Assembly (NCBI GenBank): GCA_963824085.1
Contig: CAWGNT010000014.1
Coordinates: 1 to 64,000 of the forward strand
From: JARRNE01 sp963824085
GTDB lineage: Bacteria > Pseudomonadota > Gammaproteobacteria > Chromatiales > Chromatiaceae
Length of the DNA: 64,000 nucleotides
Direction of reading: 5' to 3'
Position numbers and translations under genes: made by a program. Of this stretch, positions 43,336 to 51,968 are shown one piece after another. Below the pieces are notes generated by a model. That model saw only the letters and a program-made list of their open reading frames with translations. It was not told the origin of the DNA and made no database searches. How positions within the stretch are numbered: the first letter of the stretch is position 1; each line of letters begins with the position of its first letter.

Positions 43336-44580
43336 ATGCACCATGTCGTCATAGGCGCCGGGCCAGCCGGCGTCACCGCTTGCGATACTCTGCGTCGGCT
43401 AGATCCAGGCGCGCAGATCACCCTGATCGGCGACGAGCCGGAGCCGCCTTACTCCCGCATGGCAATCCCCTACTACCTCATCGACAAGATCGGAGAGGAC
43501 GGCACCTACCTCCGGCGCAAGGCCGATCACTATGAGCGGGAACGCATCGAGGTGCGACGGGCGCGGGTGAGCGCGGTGAGCCCTTCAGAACACCGGTTGG
43601 CGCTTGCGGATGGCACGACGGTCGACTACGACCGCATGCTGATCGCCTCCGGGTCGAGCCCGGTCCTGCCCCCGATCCCAGGTATCGAGAGCGAAGGCGT
43701 CATGCCGTGCTGGACGCTGGCCGACGGCCGTGGGATCGCCCAGCGCGCGCAGCCGGGCAGCCGTGTCGTGTTGCTGGGCGCGGGCTTCATCGGCTGCATC
43801 ATCCTCGAGGCCCTGGCCGCCCGCGGCGTCGATCTCACCGTCGTCGAGCCGATGGACCGTATGGTACCCCGCATGATGAATCAGTCGGCCGGCGGACTCA
43901 TCAAACGCTGGTGCGAGACCAAGGGTGTGCGGGTCCTGACCGGCCTCAAGGCGACATCGATCGAGCCGGGTCCTCCTCTCGATGTGATCCTGGACGACGG
44001 CCAGACGCTGCCGGCCGATCTGGTGATCCGTGCCACCGGCGTGCGCCCCAACGTCGATTTTCTCGAAGGCTCGGATGTCGAAGTCGACCAGGGCGTGCTC
44101 GTCAGCGAGTGCCTGCAGACGAGCGCCGACGACGTCTTTGCCGCCGGTGATGTTTGTCGGGGACGTGACCTCTCCACCGGAACCTTCCGCGTCCAAGCCA
44201 TCCAGCCCACCGCCGTCGAGCACGGTCGGGTCGCCGCGCACAATATGGTCTCGGATTGCCTCCTGCCCCACAGCGGCAATCTGAACATGAACGTGCTCGA
44301 CACCCTCGGGCTGATCTCCAGCTCGTTTGGTCTATGGGAAGGCGCCAAAGGCGGCGACAGCGTGGAGCTGCTGGACGAGCACCGCTTCCGCTACATCAAC
44401 ATCCAGTTCAAGGATGACCGGGTCGTAGGAGCCACCAGTCTCGGCTTGACCGACCACGTAGGCGTGATCCGCGGGCTGATTCAGGGTAACGTCCGCCTCG
44501 GCGCCTGGAAGGAGCGGCTCATGCGCGATCCGACGCGCCTCATGGAGGCCTATCTGTCCGCTGCGCAGGCCGCTGCCTGA
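43336..44580 (+). CDS. aorC: FAD/NAD-binding subunit of aldehyde oxidoreductase
   Basis: 414 residues of the pyridine-nucleotide disulfide oxidoreductase fold: the FAD-binding GAGPAG near the start, the NAD-binding VVLLGAGFIGCIILE (about 140-155) and the FAD-contact DVFAAGDVC (about 268-276). It lacks a CxxC redox centre. In AorABC this flavoprotein lets the tungsten enzyme use NAD. The ATG follows GAGGAG, and the stop is six bases before the moaD-like gene. Confidence 0.87.
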   Translation: MHHVVIGAGPAGVTACDTLRRLDPGAQITLIGDEPEPPYSRMAIPYYLIDKIGEDGTYLRRKADHYERERIEVRRARVSAVSPSEHRLALADGTTVDYDRMLIASGSSPVLPPIPGIESEGVMPCWTLADGRGIAQRAQPGSRVVLLGAGFIGCIILEALAARGVDLTVVEPMDRMVPRMMNQSAGGLIKRWCETKGVRVLTGLKATSIEPGPPLDVILDDGQTLPADLVIRATGVRPNVDFLEGSDVEVDQGVLVSECLQTSADDVFAAGDVCRGRDLSTGTFRVQAIQPTAVEHGRVAAHNMVSDCLLPHSGNLNMNVLDTLGLISSSFGLWEGAKGGDSVELLDEHRFRYINIQFKDDRVVGATSLGLTDHVGVIRGLIQGNVRLGAWKERLMRDPTRLMEAYLSAAQAAA

Positions 44581-44585
44581 ATGCG

Positions 44586-44837
44586 ATGCGAGTCCAGCTG
44601 AAGCTCTTTGCCACTCTCAGCGACTTCCTTCCGCCCGGCGCCAAACGGAACGCTGTCGAGATGGATGTGCCGGAGGGCGCTACGCCACATCAGATCATGG
44701 ATCTGTGCCGCGTCCCCAGGGACCGGGCGCATCTGGTCGTGGTCAACGGCGCTTTCGTGCCGCCCCAGCAACGCGACACCCTGCATCTCGCCGAGGGCGA
44801 CGATCTCGCGCTCTGGCCCCCGGTGGCGGGAGGCTAG
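44586..44837 (+). CDS. MoaD/ThiS-like sulfur carrier of the aldehyde oxidoreductase operon
   Basis: 83 residues with the beta-grasp pattern (VQLKLFATLSDFLPPGAKRNAVEMDVPEGAT) and the essential Gly-Gly C-terminus (WPPVAGG). It probably delivers sulfur for the pterin dithiolene, perhaps specifically for the tungsten cofactor, since its gene sits inside the operon rather than with moaA. No moaE is in the window, so it must use one encoded elsewhere. Confidence 0.9.
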   Translation: MRVQLKLFATLSDFLPPGAKRNAVEMDVPEGATPHQIMDLCRVPRDRAHLVVVNGAFVPPQQRDTLHLAEGDDLALWPPVAGG

Positions 44838-44848
44838 TCGCGCGGCCA

Positions 44849-45148
44849 ATGGGCGAGCCGGGTACCCGCACGCTGGTACGCCGTATGGCGCTGAACCGAA
44901 CGGAATTCCTGCGCTCGTTTCCCGCGGCTGCGGGCAGCCTGCCATGGCGGGTAGAGGGCAGCCGCATCCTGGTGGAAGACGCCCCGCGCCTGCTTGAGAT
45001 CTCGCTCAGTCCCCAAAGCCCACGGTCCATGGGCGCCCTGGTCCTGCCGCAAACGGATGTGTCGCTCCGTTTCGAAGGATTCACTACCGAGGCCATCGAC
45101 GCTTTCCTCAGACGCTTTGATCTCGCGTTTCAGCGCGGCGGCGGGTGA
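44849..45148 (+). CDS. Small conserved-looking protein ending the aor operon
   Basis: 99 residues from 44849, or 87 from the ATG at 44885. The sequence from MALNRTEFLRSFPAAAG has mixed alpha/beta character with RILVEDAPRLLEISLSP and LVLPQTDVSLRFEGFTTEAIDAFLRRFDLAF. Its end resembles compact accessory proteins found behind aldehyde oxidoreductase genes, but I do not recognise a family. It lies 11 bases after the MoaD-like stop, with GGGAGG at 44828-44833, so cotranslation is likely and a maturation role is a reasonable guess. Confidence 0.6.
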   Translation: MGEPGTRTLVRRMALNRTEFLRSFPAAAGSLPWRVEGSRILVEDAPRLLEISLSPQSPRSMGALVLPQTDVSLRFEGFTTEAIDAFLRRFDLAFQRGGG

Positions 45149-45150
45149 TG

Positions 45151-45325
45151 TATACCTAACTTACGCGATTTTTTTGTTTCTCGGCCCAAGGGGTCGGGTT
45201 GCGCCCGACGGGGGTGTCGGCCGCAGGGAGGCGGCCGTCAAGCCTTCAGGGAAGAATCCACGGCGTCCCCCGGCGGGCGCAACCCGACCCCGGAAAACGA
45301 AAAAATCAAATACGAGCAGCATATT
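45151..45325 (+). repeat. MITE-like repeat, copy B
   Basis: One of the two best-preserved copies, about 175 bases: TATACC, GCGATTTTTTTGTTTC, GGGGTCGGGTTGCGCCCG, GGCCGCAGGGAGGCGGCC, AAGCCTTCAGGGAAGAATCCACGG (in two parts), CGGGCGCAACCCGACCCC, GAAAAAATCAAATACGAGCAGCATA. It begins two bases after the stop of the small aor protein. Confidence 0.85.
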
Positions 45326-45375
45326 TTAGCCAGCTTGAGGCTGGAAGCTCTTCCTAAGACGTTTGGCAGTACAAC

Positions 45376-46458
45376 ATGAACAATCAGCCAGCACATCTGT
45401 TCCAGCCGTTGAGCCTTAAATCGGTGACGCTCCGCAACCGCATCGGGGTGTCGCCCATGTGTCAGTATTCCTCAGACGACGGCGTTGCCAACGACTGGCA
45501 CCTGGTCCATCTGGGCGCCCGTGCGGCGGGCGGCGCCGGCCTGGTGATGGCCGAAGCGACAGCCGTCTCGCCCGAGGGGCGCATCACCCTCGGGGATGCG
45601 GGCATCTGGGCGGACAAGCACATCGAGCCGCTGATCCGCATCAACCGGTTCGTGAAGAACCAAGGCGCCGTCCCTGCCATTCAGCTCGCCCATGCCGGGC
45701 GGAAGGCGTCCGCGGCGCGGCCCTGGGAGGGTGGCGCCCATCTCGACGACGAGGCCGGCGGCTGGCCAACCGTTGCACCCAGCGCCCTCGCCTTCGGCGC
45801 GGAGCTGACGAAGGTCCCGCAAGCGATGACCGAAGCCGATATCGCCCGTGTCCAGGGCAATTTCGCCGAGGCTGCCAAGCGAGCGCTGACTGCAGGGTAC
45901 GAATGGCTGGAGATCCATTCCGCTCACGGCTACCTGAGCCATGAGCTCCTTTCCCCGCTTTCCAACCGACGGACGGACCGCTATGGCGGCACGTTCGAGA
46001 ACCGAGTGCGCTTCCTGATCGAGACGACTCGGGCCGTCCGTGCGGTGTGGCCAGAGCGGCTTCCGCTCGGTGTCCGGATCTCGTGCTCGGACTGGATGGA
46101 GGGTGGCTGGGACATCGAGCAAAGCATCGAGCTCGCCCGCCTTCTTAGAGCGGAAGGCGTGGATCTGATCGATTGCAGCTCCGGAGGACTGGCACCGGAT
46201 GCGAAGATCCCTGCGGGCCCCGGCTTCCAGGTGCCATTTGCCGAGCGCATCCGGCGTGAGGCGGGGATTGCCACAGCTACCGTCGGCATGATCACGGCGG
46301 CGACCCACGCGGACGAGATCGTCCGCAACGGCCGCGCCGACTTGGTGCTGCTCGCCCGGGAGCTTTTACGCGATGCGGAATGGCCGCTCCGCGCGGCCCG
46401 GGCGCTCGGGCAAACGACGGCCCTCAAACCGCCCGTTCAGTACGAACGGGCATGGTAG
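45376..46458 (+). CDS. Old-yellow-enzyme family NADH:flavin oxidoreductase
   Basis: 360 residues of YqjM/NamA type. The FMN-domain opening LFQPLSLKSVTLRNRIGVSPMCQYS has the regulatory Cys of this subgroup, and the active-site block is IHSAHGYLSHELLSPLSNRRTDRYGG. QLAHAGRKAS and DLVLLARELLRD are typical FMN contacts. It should reduce activated alkenes with NAD(P)H. No partner gene is adjacent. Confidence 0.93.
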   Translation: MNNQPAHLFQPLSLKSVTLRNRIGVSPMCQYSSDDGVANDWHLVHLGARAAGGAGLVMAEATAVSPEGRITLGDAGIWADKHIEPLIRINRFVKNQGAVPAIQLAHAGRKASAARPWEGGAHLDDEAGGWPTVAPSALAFGAELTKVPQAMTEADIARVQGNFAEAAKRALTAGYEWLEIHSAHGYLSHELLSPLSNRRTDRYGGTFENRVRFLIETTRAVRAVWPERLPLGVRISCSDWMEGGWDIEQSIELARLLRAEGVDLIDCSSGGLAPDAKIPAGPGFQVPFAERIRREAGIATATVGMITAATHADEIVRNGRADLVLLARELLRDAEWPLRAARALGQTTALKPPVQYERAW

Positions 46459-46497
46459 CCGGTCGATGGCAAAGCGGCCCGGCCGGCACCCGCCAGG

Positions 46498-46669
46498 AGT
46501 CTTTAGGCGATTGCCGGAAAATCACATACCAGATTGCGCAGGATTCTTGTTCGCCTTCAAGGACCGACGATAGGAGCATAGCCGGGCTATGTGACTGTCG
46601 GCGTGACGCTGAAGGCGGGCGAAAGGACCAGCAAGATGGTATTAGATTTGACAGAAATCGCCTTAGACT
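46498..46669. repeat. 172 bp near-palindromic MITE-like element
   Basis: The ends AGTCTTTAGGCGATT (46498-46512) and AATCGCCTTAGACT (46656-46669) are inverted copies. Inside, the two halves continue to pair imperfectly (GTTCGCCTTCAAGGACCGAC with GTCGGCGTGACGCTGAAGGCG) down to the centre GCATAGCCGGGCTATG. This is not the same family as the TATACC repeats. Confidence 0.75.
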
Positions 46670-46768
46670 GATGCCTCTGAGGCGCCGCCTGACATCTGGA
46701 CCTGACATCCCCGCAAATCAGGAGGAAAATAGCGCGGGCCGGGCTCCACTGGCCGGGAGGTACTTCGG

Positions 46769-47629
46769 GTGCAAGAGTTCTTAAGCGAATACATCGGCGA
46801 CATTGTTTGGGTTGGCGGCAGCGTTCTGATTCTTGTCGTCTACCATGTTTACCTGGGGACGTGCCTGCGAAATAACCCGCATTGCACCATCCAAGGGGTC
46901 AATCGCGACGCCAGGCGCGCCTGGGTCTCAAACATCATGAGCGACCCTGCCATCGCGATCGTGGGGGTACAGACCCTGCGCAACGCCACCATGGCCGCGA
47001 CCTTTCTCGCCTCCACGGCCGTGCTGCTCATGATGGGGGTCCTCAACCTCAGCGGGCAGGCTCAGAAGTTTGCCAGCAGCTGGCACCTGCTCAACATCGT
47101 CGGCTCTCGGCACCCGGGTCTCTGGATCATCAAGCTCCTCGTCCTCATGGTCGACCTGTTCGTCGCCTTCTTCAGCTTCGCGATGTCCGTCCGGCTCTAT
47201 AACCACGTGGTATTTCACCTGAGCATCCCGCCGCGACTGCGCCCGCCCACGCTGACTCCCCAGCACGTCGCCGCCCATCTCAACCGCGCCGGCTCCCACT
47301 ACAGCATGGGAATGCGCGCCTACTACCTGGTGGTGCCGCTCGTGTTCTGGCTATTTGGCCCGCACTTGATGGCCGCCGCCAGCATCGTCCTCGTGGTCGT
47401 GCTCTACCACGTGGATCGCATCCCGGACTTCCCGAGCCAGCCGCTGATACGCGCGCGCACCCTGAAGCAGCGGGTGGCTCCCCTTAGGCTGCCCGCCGCT
47501 CGCGTTGAGACAAAACGCAAACAATGCGGCACATCCTGCACCGCCGGAGACGCTAGGCCGAACGAGCGTCCCCTACACCATTTTGCGCAGCTCGTACTCC
47601 AGGATTCCTTCGGCACCCGCGGCGCGTAG
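46769..47629 (+). CDS. DUF599 membrane protein
   Basis: 286 residues from a GTG start after GGGAGG. Four or five helices: WVGGSVLILVVYHVYLG, TFLASTAVLLMMGVLNL, WIIKLLVLMVDLFVAFFSF, AYYLVVPLVFWLF and MAAASIVLVVVLYH. NNP..T..GVN-x-x-AR-x-W and SHYSMGMRAYYL are DUF599 features. Function is unknown. The last 50 residues are polar and overlap the end of convergent hisG by 57 bases; the functional part probably ends near residue 235. Confidence 0.8.
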   Translation: MQEFLSEYIGDIVWVGGSVLILVVYHVYLGTCLRNNPHCTIQGVNRDARRAWVSNIMSDPAIAIVGVQTLRNATMAATFLASTAVLLMMGVLNLSGQAQKFASSWHLLNIVGSRHPGLWIIKLLVLMVDLFVAFFSFAMSVRLYNHVVFHLSIPPRLRPPTLTPQHVAAHLNRAGSHYSMGMRAYYLVVPLVFWLFGPHLMAAASIVLVVVLYHVDRIPDFPSQPLIRARTLKQRVAPLRLPAARVETKRKQCGTSCTAGDARPNERPLHHFAQLVLQDSFGTRGA

Positions 47630-48445
47630 CCGCGGGATCAGCTCCCGGACCCGACTCGCATCGACGATTGTCTCTACCGCCAACCAGCGGGCGTCATACA
47701 GATGGCTGACGGTGGGGGCATGGAGACTCGGGAGCAGAGCGACCACGGCATCCAAGTTCTCCGTGGCGACGTTCAGCTTCAGGGCAACCTTGTGGCGCGC
47801 GGTGAGGGCCGCCTGGAGCATGAGTGCCACCTGATCGATCTTGGCCTTCTTCCAGGGGTCCTGGAGCGCGGCTGGGTGCGCGATCAAGCGTGTCTCGGTG
47901 TAGAGCAGGTCCTCGACGATACGCAGCCCATGGGCGCGAATTGTGCTCCCCGTCTCTGTGATCTCCACCGCAGCGTCGACCAAGCCCTCGACAACCTTGG
48001 CCTCGGTCGCACCCCAGGAGAACTCGACTTGGGCCTCGATACCCCGCTCGCCGAGGTAGCGTTTGGTGAAGCTCACCAGCTCCGTTGCGACCTTCTTTCC
48101 CGCCAGGTCGGCCGCTGACCGGATTGGCGAATCCTGCGGCACGATCAACACCCAGCGGCTCGGCTGGTCGGAGCTCTTGGAATAGGTGAGAGTACCGATC
48201 TGCTCCACCTGCGCCTCGGTCTCCAGGATCCAGTCGAGACCGGTGAGTCCCAAGTCCAGCGTGCCGTTGGCCACGTAGGGAGCCATCTCCTGGGCGCGCA
48301 CGAGGGCGCAGGAGAGCTCAGGATCATCCACTTCCGGATAGTAGTGGCGCGAGCGCGGCACGATGTGCCAGCCTGCCTGATCGAACAGCGCGATGGTGGC
48401 GGCCTCGAGACTGCCTTTGGGAATACCGAGCCGGAGTCTTTTCAT
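47573..48445 (-). CDS. hisG: ATP phosphoribosyltransferase HisG, long form
   Basis: 290 residues, the length of the long HisG form with a C-terminal regulatory ACT-like domain (about 215-290). The catalytic part has RLRLGIPKGSLEAAT, GLTGLDWILE and the PRPP loop region EGLVDAAVEITETGSTIRAHGL. It catalyses the first step of histidine synthesis. No other his gene is near. It is divergent from oxyR. Confidence 0.94.
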   Translation of the reverse strand: MKRLRLGIPKGSLEAATIALFDQAGWHIVPRSRHYYPEVDDPELSCALVRAQEMAPYVANGTLDLGLTGLDWILETEAQVEQIGTLTYSKSSDQPSRWVLIVPQDSPIRSAADLAGKKVATELVSFTKRYLGERGIEAQVEFSWGATEAKVVEGLVDAAVEITETGSTIRAHGLRIVEDLLYTETRLIAHPAALQDPWKKAKIDQVALMLQAALTARHKVALKLNVATENLDAVVALLPSLHAPTVSHLYDARWLAVETIVDASRVRELIPRLRAAGAEGILEYELRKMV

Positions 48446-48711
48446 GGTTTGTCAGCGCCGCGGCGGTGCGTCCTTTGATGTTGGGGGATTATCGGCACCG
48501 AATCATACCGGAACGACTGCAGCGACCGAAAAGGCGTCTCCCTTGCATTTGCCTATGTGACGGCCCCGCGCGAGATCGGCGCGACTGATCTTGATCGCCG
48601 GCCGATCCGCTCCAGGCCGCGAATGGCGGTTCGATCGAGATGCCGTAAGCCCCATAACTGAAATCACTCGCTCTCCGGCTGAACCATCGATTTGCGCTAT
48701 GATCCGCCGCC

Positions 48712-49650
48712 ATGAACCTACGTGACCTGAGATACGTCGTCGCCGTCGCGGAGACACGCCATTTCGGTCGTGCCGCTGAGCGTTGCTTTGTCAGCCAGCC
48801 GACGCTCAGCGGCCAGATCAAGAAGCTGGAAGACGAGCTCGGAGTGACCATCTTCGAGCGGACGAACCGCTCGGTCGAGGTAAGCCCGATCGGCCAGCAG
48901 ATTCTCGCCCACGCTCGGCTGCTGATCGAGCAGGCGGAAGCAATTCAGGAGGTGGCCCGCGCTCATCAGGATCCCTTGGCGGGGCCTCTCCGCATCGGCG
49001 CCATCCCGACACTCAGCCCCTACCTGATGCCCCTTATTCTGGTGCCGCTCAAGCGCCAGTATCCTCAACTCAAGCTGGTGCTTTCGGAGGAGCTCACGCA
49101 ACCATTGCTCACACGGTTGCACCACCACGAGCTGGACGCCATCCTCCTCGCCACGGCGGCGGAAGACGCCGATCTCGCTGAGATGCCGCTCTTCGACGAG
49201 CCTTTCTGGCTCGCGCACCCGCACAAGCACCCCTTGTACGACAAGGACGAGATCAGCCGCCAAGACCTCGAAGAGGTCGATCTGCTGCTCCTCTCGGAAG
49301 GTCACTGTCTGAGCCAGCAGGTGATGGAGGTCTGCAACCTCGCCGAGCGGCCTCGCCACGGAGAGATGGCAGACCTGCGTGCGGCTAGCCTGGAGACCCT
49401 CCTCCAGCTCGTGGGGGCCGGCTTCGGCTGTACGCTGGTTCCGGCGCTGGCCATCCGCGGCGGCTGGATGACGGACAGCGGCATCATCGCCCGTCCCCTG
49501 AGCCTGCCGGACGCGTACCGGCGCATCTCACTGGTGTATCGACGCAGCTTTCCTCGACGCGCAGCGCTGGATGCCTTTGCGCAAGTCCTCCTCGCCCATC
49601 TGCCCAACACGGTTCGTCGCCTGTCCGATAACCGTTCAGCCCCCCTTTAA
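48712..49650 (+). CDS. oxyR: Hydrogen peroxide-responsive regulator OxyR
   Basis: 312 residues. A LysR-type HTH (1-60) is followed by the effector domain with redox cysteines at exactly C199 and C208 (EGHCLSQQVMEVCN), the pair that forms the disulfide in E. coli OxyR. LRAASLETLLQLVGAGFGCTLVPALA is diagnostic. No catalase or peroxidase gene is adjacent. The stop codon lies inside a repeat hairpin (49640-49660), so the final residues may have been altered by repeat insertion. Confidence 0.96.
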   Translation: MNLRDLRYVVAVAETRHFGRAAERCFVSQPTLSGQIKKLEDELGVTIFERTNRSVEVSPIGQQILAHARLLIEQAEAIQEVARAHQDPLAGPLRIGAIPTLSPYLMPLILVPLKRQYPQLKLVLSEELTQPLLTRLHHHELDAILLATAAEDADLAEMPLFDEPFWLAHPHKHPLYDKDEISRQDLEEVDLLLLSEGHCLSQQVMEVCNLAERPRHGEMADLRAASLETLLQLVGAGFGCTLVPALAIRGGWMTDSGIIARPLSLPDAYRRISLVYRRSFPRRAALDAFAQVLLAHLPNTVRRLSDNRSAPL

Positions 49651-49660
49651 CAAAGGGGGG
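49640..49660. repeat. Hairpin CCCCCCTTT/AAAGGGGGG at oxyR stop
   Basis: A perfect nine-base stem with a three-base loop, containing the oxyR stop codon. It belongs to the common CCCCCCTTTNNNAAAGGGGGG dispersed repeats and could stop transcription, although no T-run follows. Confidence 0.7.
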
Positions 49661-50386
49661 TGCAGGGGGGATTTTGGCTTAGTTTTCCTGGTACCCAAGC
49701 TCCGGCTTGGGCGCTCCCTCCCTGAAGCTCTGCTTCCACGGCGTCGGCGATGGCTCGCGGAACGGCCCGAGGAAGCAGAGCTTCGGGAGAGACCGTGCCG
49801 CAGCGGAGCTGCGGTACGAGAGTAAACCCCCCGCCCCCTTTTCGGTAAGGGGGAGAGGTGCAGGATGACCTGCCCGCTGTGAGCGCACAGGAACCGTGCG
49901 AGAAGAACCGAAACCCATTGGCTCGACGTTCTCACCTCACCCCAACCCCTCTCCCCGCTGGGGCGAGAGGCCCGCCGAGGTGCTGTTTGAGTTGTTTTGA
50001 TCCGTTACTTTGCGCCGCCTCGATACCGGGTCCCGTCTGCCGCGCGCCAGGTGTCAGCTTTTTTAACGGTTCGCGGCCCCGCGAAGCGGGTCCAGATTGC
50101 CCTGACTGTTAAGTGCTCTTTACAGTGCGACGCTGCGACTTTTTTGCGCAACATGTTGCCTTTTGATTTAAGACAACAAACCGAACTTGAACATTCGCCG
50201 GAATGGGCCTATGTTTTTACTTAGCATTTAATCGTTAGACGCGCCCAGGACGATGTTGCAACAACACCACACACCGACCCCGTCTGCACGCGTTGCGATC
50301 TTGGCGCAATCCTTGAATGCTCTTTGGCAACAGGAACAACTCTCTTCCAGCGACGGATCGCAACACGCGAGCGGGAGTCACAACCC
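49661..50386. repeat. Repeat-rich non-coding stretch
   Basis: A mosaic of dispersed-repeat pieces: ACCCAAGCTCCGGCTTGGGC (about 49692-49712), CTGAAGCTCTGCTTCC with its inverse GGAAGCAGAGCTTCGG (49721-49791), GCCGCAGCGGAGCTGCGG, and CCCCAACCCCTCTCCCCGC near 49940. From about 50110 the DNA turns AT-richer and probably holds the promoter of the small gene at 50387. No coding sequence is supported. Confidence 0.6.
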
Positions 50387-50581
50387 ATGACCATCATCCA
50401 GTCACAAGCCATTTGGGAGCTCTGCCGCCAAGGATTTCCGCTCAATGCGGACGAGGCCGCCGAGCATTGGGAGAAGGGCGAGCCATATCAGCCGGAGGGG
50501 GAGCTTAGGGTCCCGCGTGATGTCGAGCGGCTGATCGAGACCTGCAACTGGGAGGTCAGCGCCCAGACCGCGGCGTCCTAG
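50387..50581 (+). CDS. Small hypothetical protein
   Basis: 64 residues, acidic, no membrane segment. WELCRQGFPLNADEAAEHWEKGEPYQPEGEL suggests two short helices and an exposed loop. The ATG follows CGGGAG. It is 49 bases upstream of another hypothetical on the same strand. I do not recognise it. Confidence 0.55.
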   Translation: MTIIQSQAIWELCRQGFPLNADEAAEHWEKGEPYQPEGELRVPRDVERLIETCNWEVSAQTAAS

Positions 50582-50630
50582 GGATGGCCCCGCCGGAGTA
50601 TCCGGCTCTCGCTTGTCGTACACTGCCGCT

Positions 50631-51056
50631 ATGGAAGGCGGTTACCTGCTCGTTGAGACGAGCCTTGATCAACCGGGCCTCGTGCGCATCAGAAAAACGT
50701 ACAGCGCGCCACGGACCGACACCGAATCACAACAGGCGTGGGTCTTACGCTACGCGGCACACTTCGACGACCTGGACGCCGCGCGCATGCATGCCCACGG
50801 CGGTCTCCGCCGAAAGCTGGCGGATGTTGACGCCGGTCTCTACCGCGCCGATCTGACAGACGCCATCGCAGCGGTCGAATCCATCCAGCTTCCCCACCAG
50901 TCCGTCTACCCGGCCCGCACCCTCACAGAGGATACCGCCTTGGCGGCAGCGATCGACATCCGCCGACGCCGACATCGGCTTGCCGAGTGGGCGTGGCAAG
51001 CGGCGGCTGCGGTCGGGGTCGTCTGGCTGCTGGTCAAGCTCGCCCTCGGAATCTGA
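50631..51056 (+). CDS. Hypothetical protein with a C-terminal membrane anchor
   Basis: 141 residues. The first 100 are soluble, with a leading strand pattern (GGYLLVETSLDQPGLVRIR) and helices with DAARMHAHGGLRRKLADVD. A basic RRRRHRLAEW precedes a single hydrophobic helix (AAAAVGVVWLLVKLALGI), typical of a tail-anchored inner-membrane protein. No clear ribosome site lies before the ATG; a TTG at 50613 is an alternative. Confidence 0.55.
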   Translation: MEGGYLLVETSLDQPGLVRIRKTYSAPRTDTESQQAWVLRYAAHFDDLDAARMHAHGGLRRKLADVDAGLYRADLTDAIAAVESIQLPHQSVYPARTLTEDTALAAAIDIRRRRHRLAEWAWQAAAAVGVVWLLVKLALGI

Positions 51057-51252
51057 GCATGGCCCCGCGCACCCCTTCCGCGCGGCTGGCGCGTCGCCCT
51101 CGCTTTTGGGATTTCCCGCACACTTTGAGCGAGTCGTCTTCCCGCTCCCGGGCAGCCGATCGACCCCGGGTGACGTCGTGGGCCGGCAATTGTCATATAG
51201 TGACAAGTCTTGGCAACGACCGTCGTAAAATCAGTCTGTAACGCAATAACCA

Positions 51253-51669
51253 ATGGACACGCGAGACGTGATCGAGGCCTTCGAGCTCCTCGACGATTGG
51301 GACGCACGATACGAGCTCATCGCCGAGCTGGCTCGAGAGCTGCCCCCCTTCCCGGAGGCGGAGAGAAGGGAAGACAACCTTGTTCCTGGCTGCAACACTC
51401 GCGCGTGGCTGACCGGAGATCTGCGCCCCGGCTATCCGCCGGTGATGGAGTACAGGGCAGATGCCGAAGGGACGCTCGTGCGCGGCCTGGTGGCGCTGCT
51501 CCTGATGCCGTTTCAGGGCAAGACACCCCACGAGGTTTTGGATACGGATCCGGGGGACTTCCTGAATGCGCTCGGGCTTGAAGCACACCTAAGCGGGAGC
51601 CGGCGCATGGGTATGCACGCGTTCATCAAGCGAGTGAAGACCATTGCCCAGACCCACGCCGCTCGCTAG
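51253..51669 (+). CDS. sufE: Cysteine desulfuration protein SufE
   Basis: 138 residues. The sulfur-accepting cysteine is C47 in NLVPGCNTRAWL. LLDDWDARYELIAELARELPPFPE and GLVALLLMPFQGKTPHEVL are family blocks. SufE takes persulfide from SufS for Fe-S assembly (or works with CsdA). No sufS or sufBCD genes are adjacent. Confidence 0.94.
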   Translation: MDTRDVIEAFELLDDWDARYELIAELARELPPFPEAERREDNLVPGCNTRAWLTGDLRPGYPPVMEYRADAEGTLVRGLVALLLMPFQGKTPHEVLDTDPGDFLNALGLEAHLSGSRRMGMHAFIKRVKTIAQTHAAR

Positions 51670-51788
51670 CCGACCTCGACACCCCCGGGCCTCTTGCCGC
51701 GAACACGCGGTCTCACCCGCGTAGTAGAGCGGCGCCGAATTGCCGGTAACACCGCCGTAGCTCTATCGGCGGCAACTTCTCGGCGCTA

Positions 51789-51925
51789 GCCTGAGCGGCT
51801 GGGTTGCGGGCGACGAGGGTGTCGGGACCGGGGATGCTGCCGGCAAGCTAGATGGAGCTATGCGCGGCGTCCCCCCACGCCCGTAACCCAACGCCGAAAA
51901 AAAGACAACCGAGAACAGAATCGTA
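51789..51925 (+). repeat. Degenerate MITE-like repeat, copy F
   Basis: GGCTGGGTTGCGGGCGAC, GGGTGTCGGGACCGGGG, GCCGGCAAGCTAGATGG, GCGTCCCCCCACGCCCGTAA and CCCAACGCCGAAAAAAAGAC keep the family order. Its right end (AATCG-TATAGCTGCCGAGAC) matches the partial copy at 53.1 kb, so those two share history. Confidence 0.5.
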
Positions 51926-51968
51926 TAGCTGCCGAGACTTCCGCGCGGCTGTACAGACCTTCGAGCGG

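Noticed and set aside
47480..47629. Last 50 residues of the DUF599 protein as a functional domain
   Set aside because: They are polar, low in family resemblance and overlap the 3' end of hisG, so they look like run-on.
50226..50245. ATCGTTAGACGC as an integron attC end
   Set aside because: Only one seven-base core box matches; there is no second box or integrase nearby.
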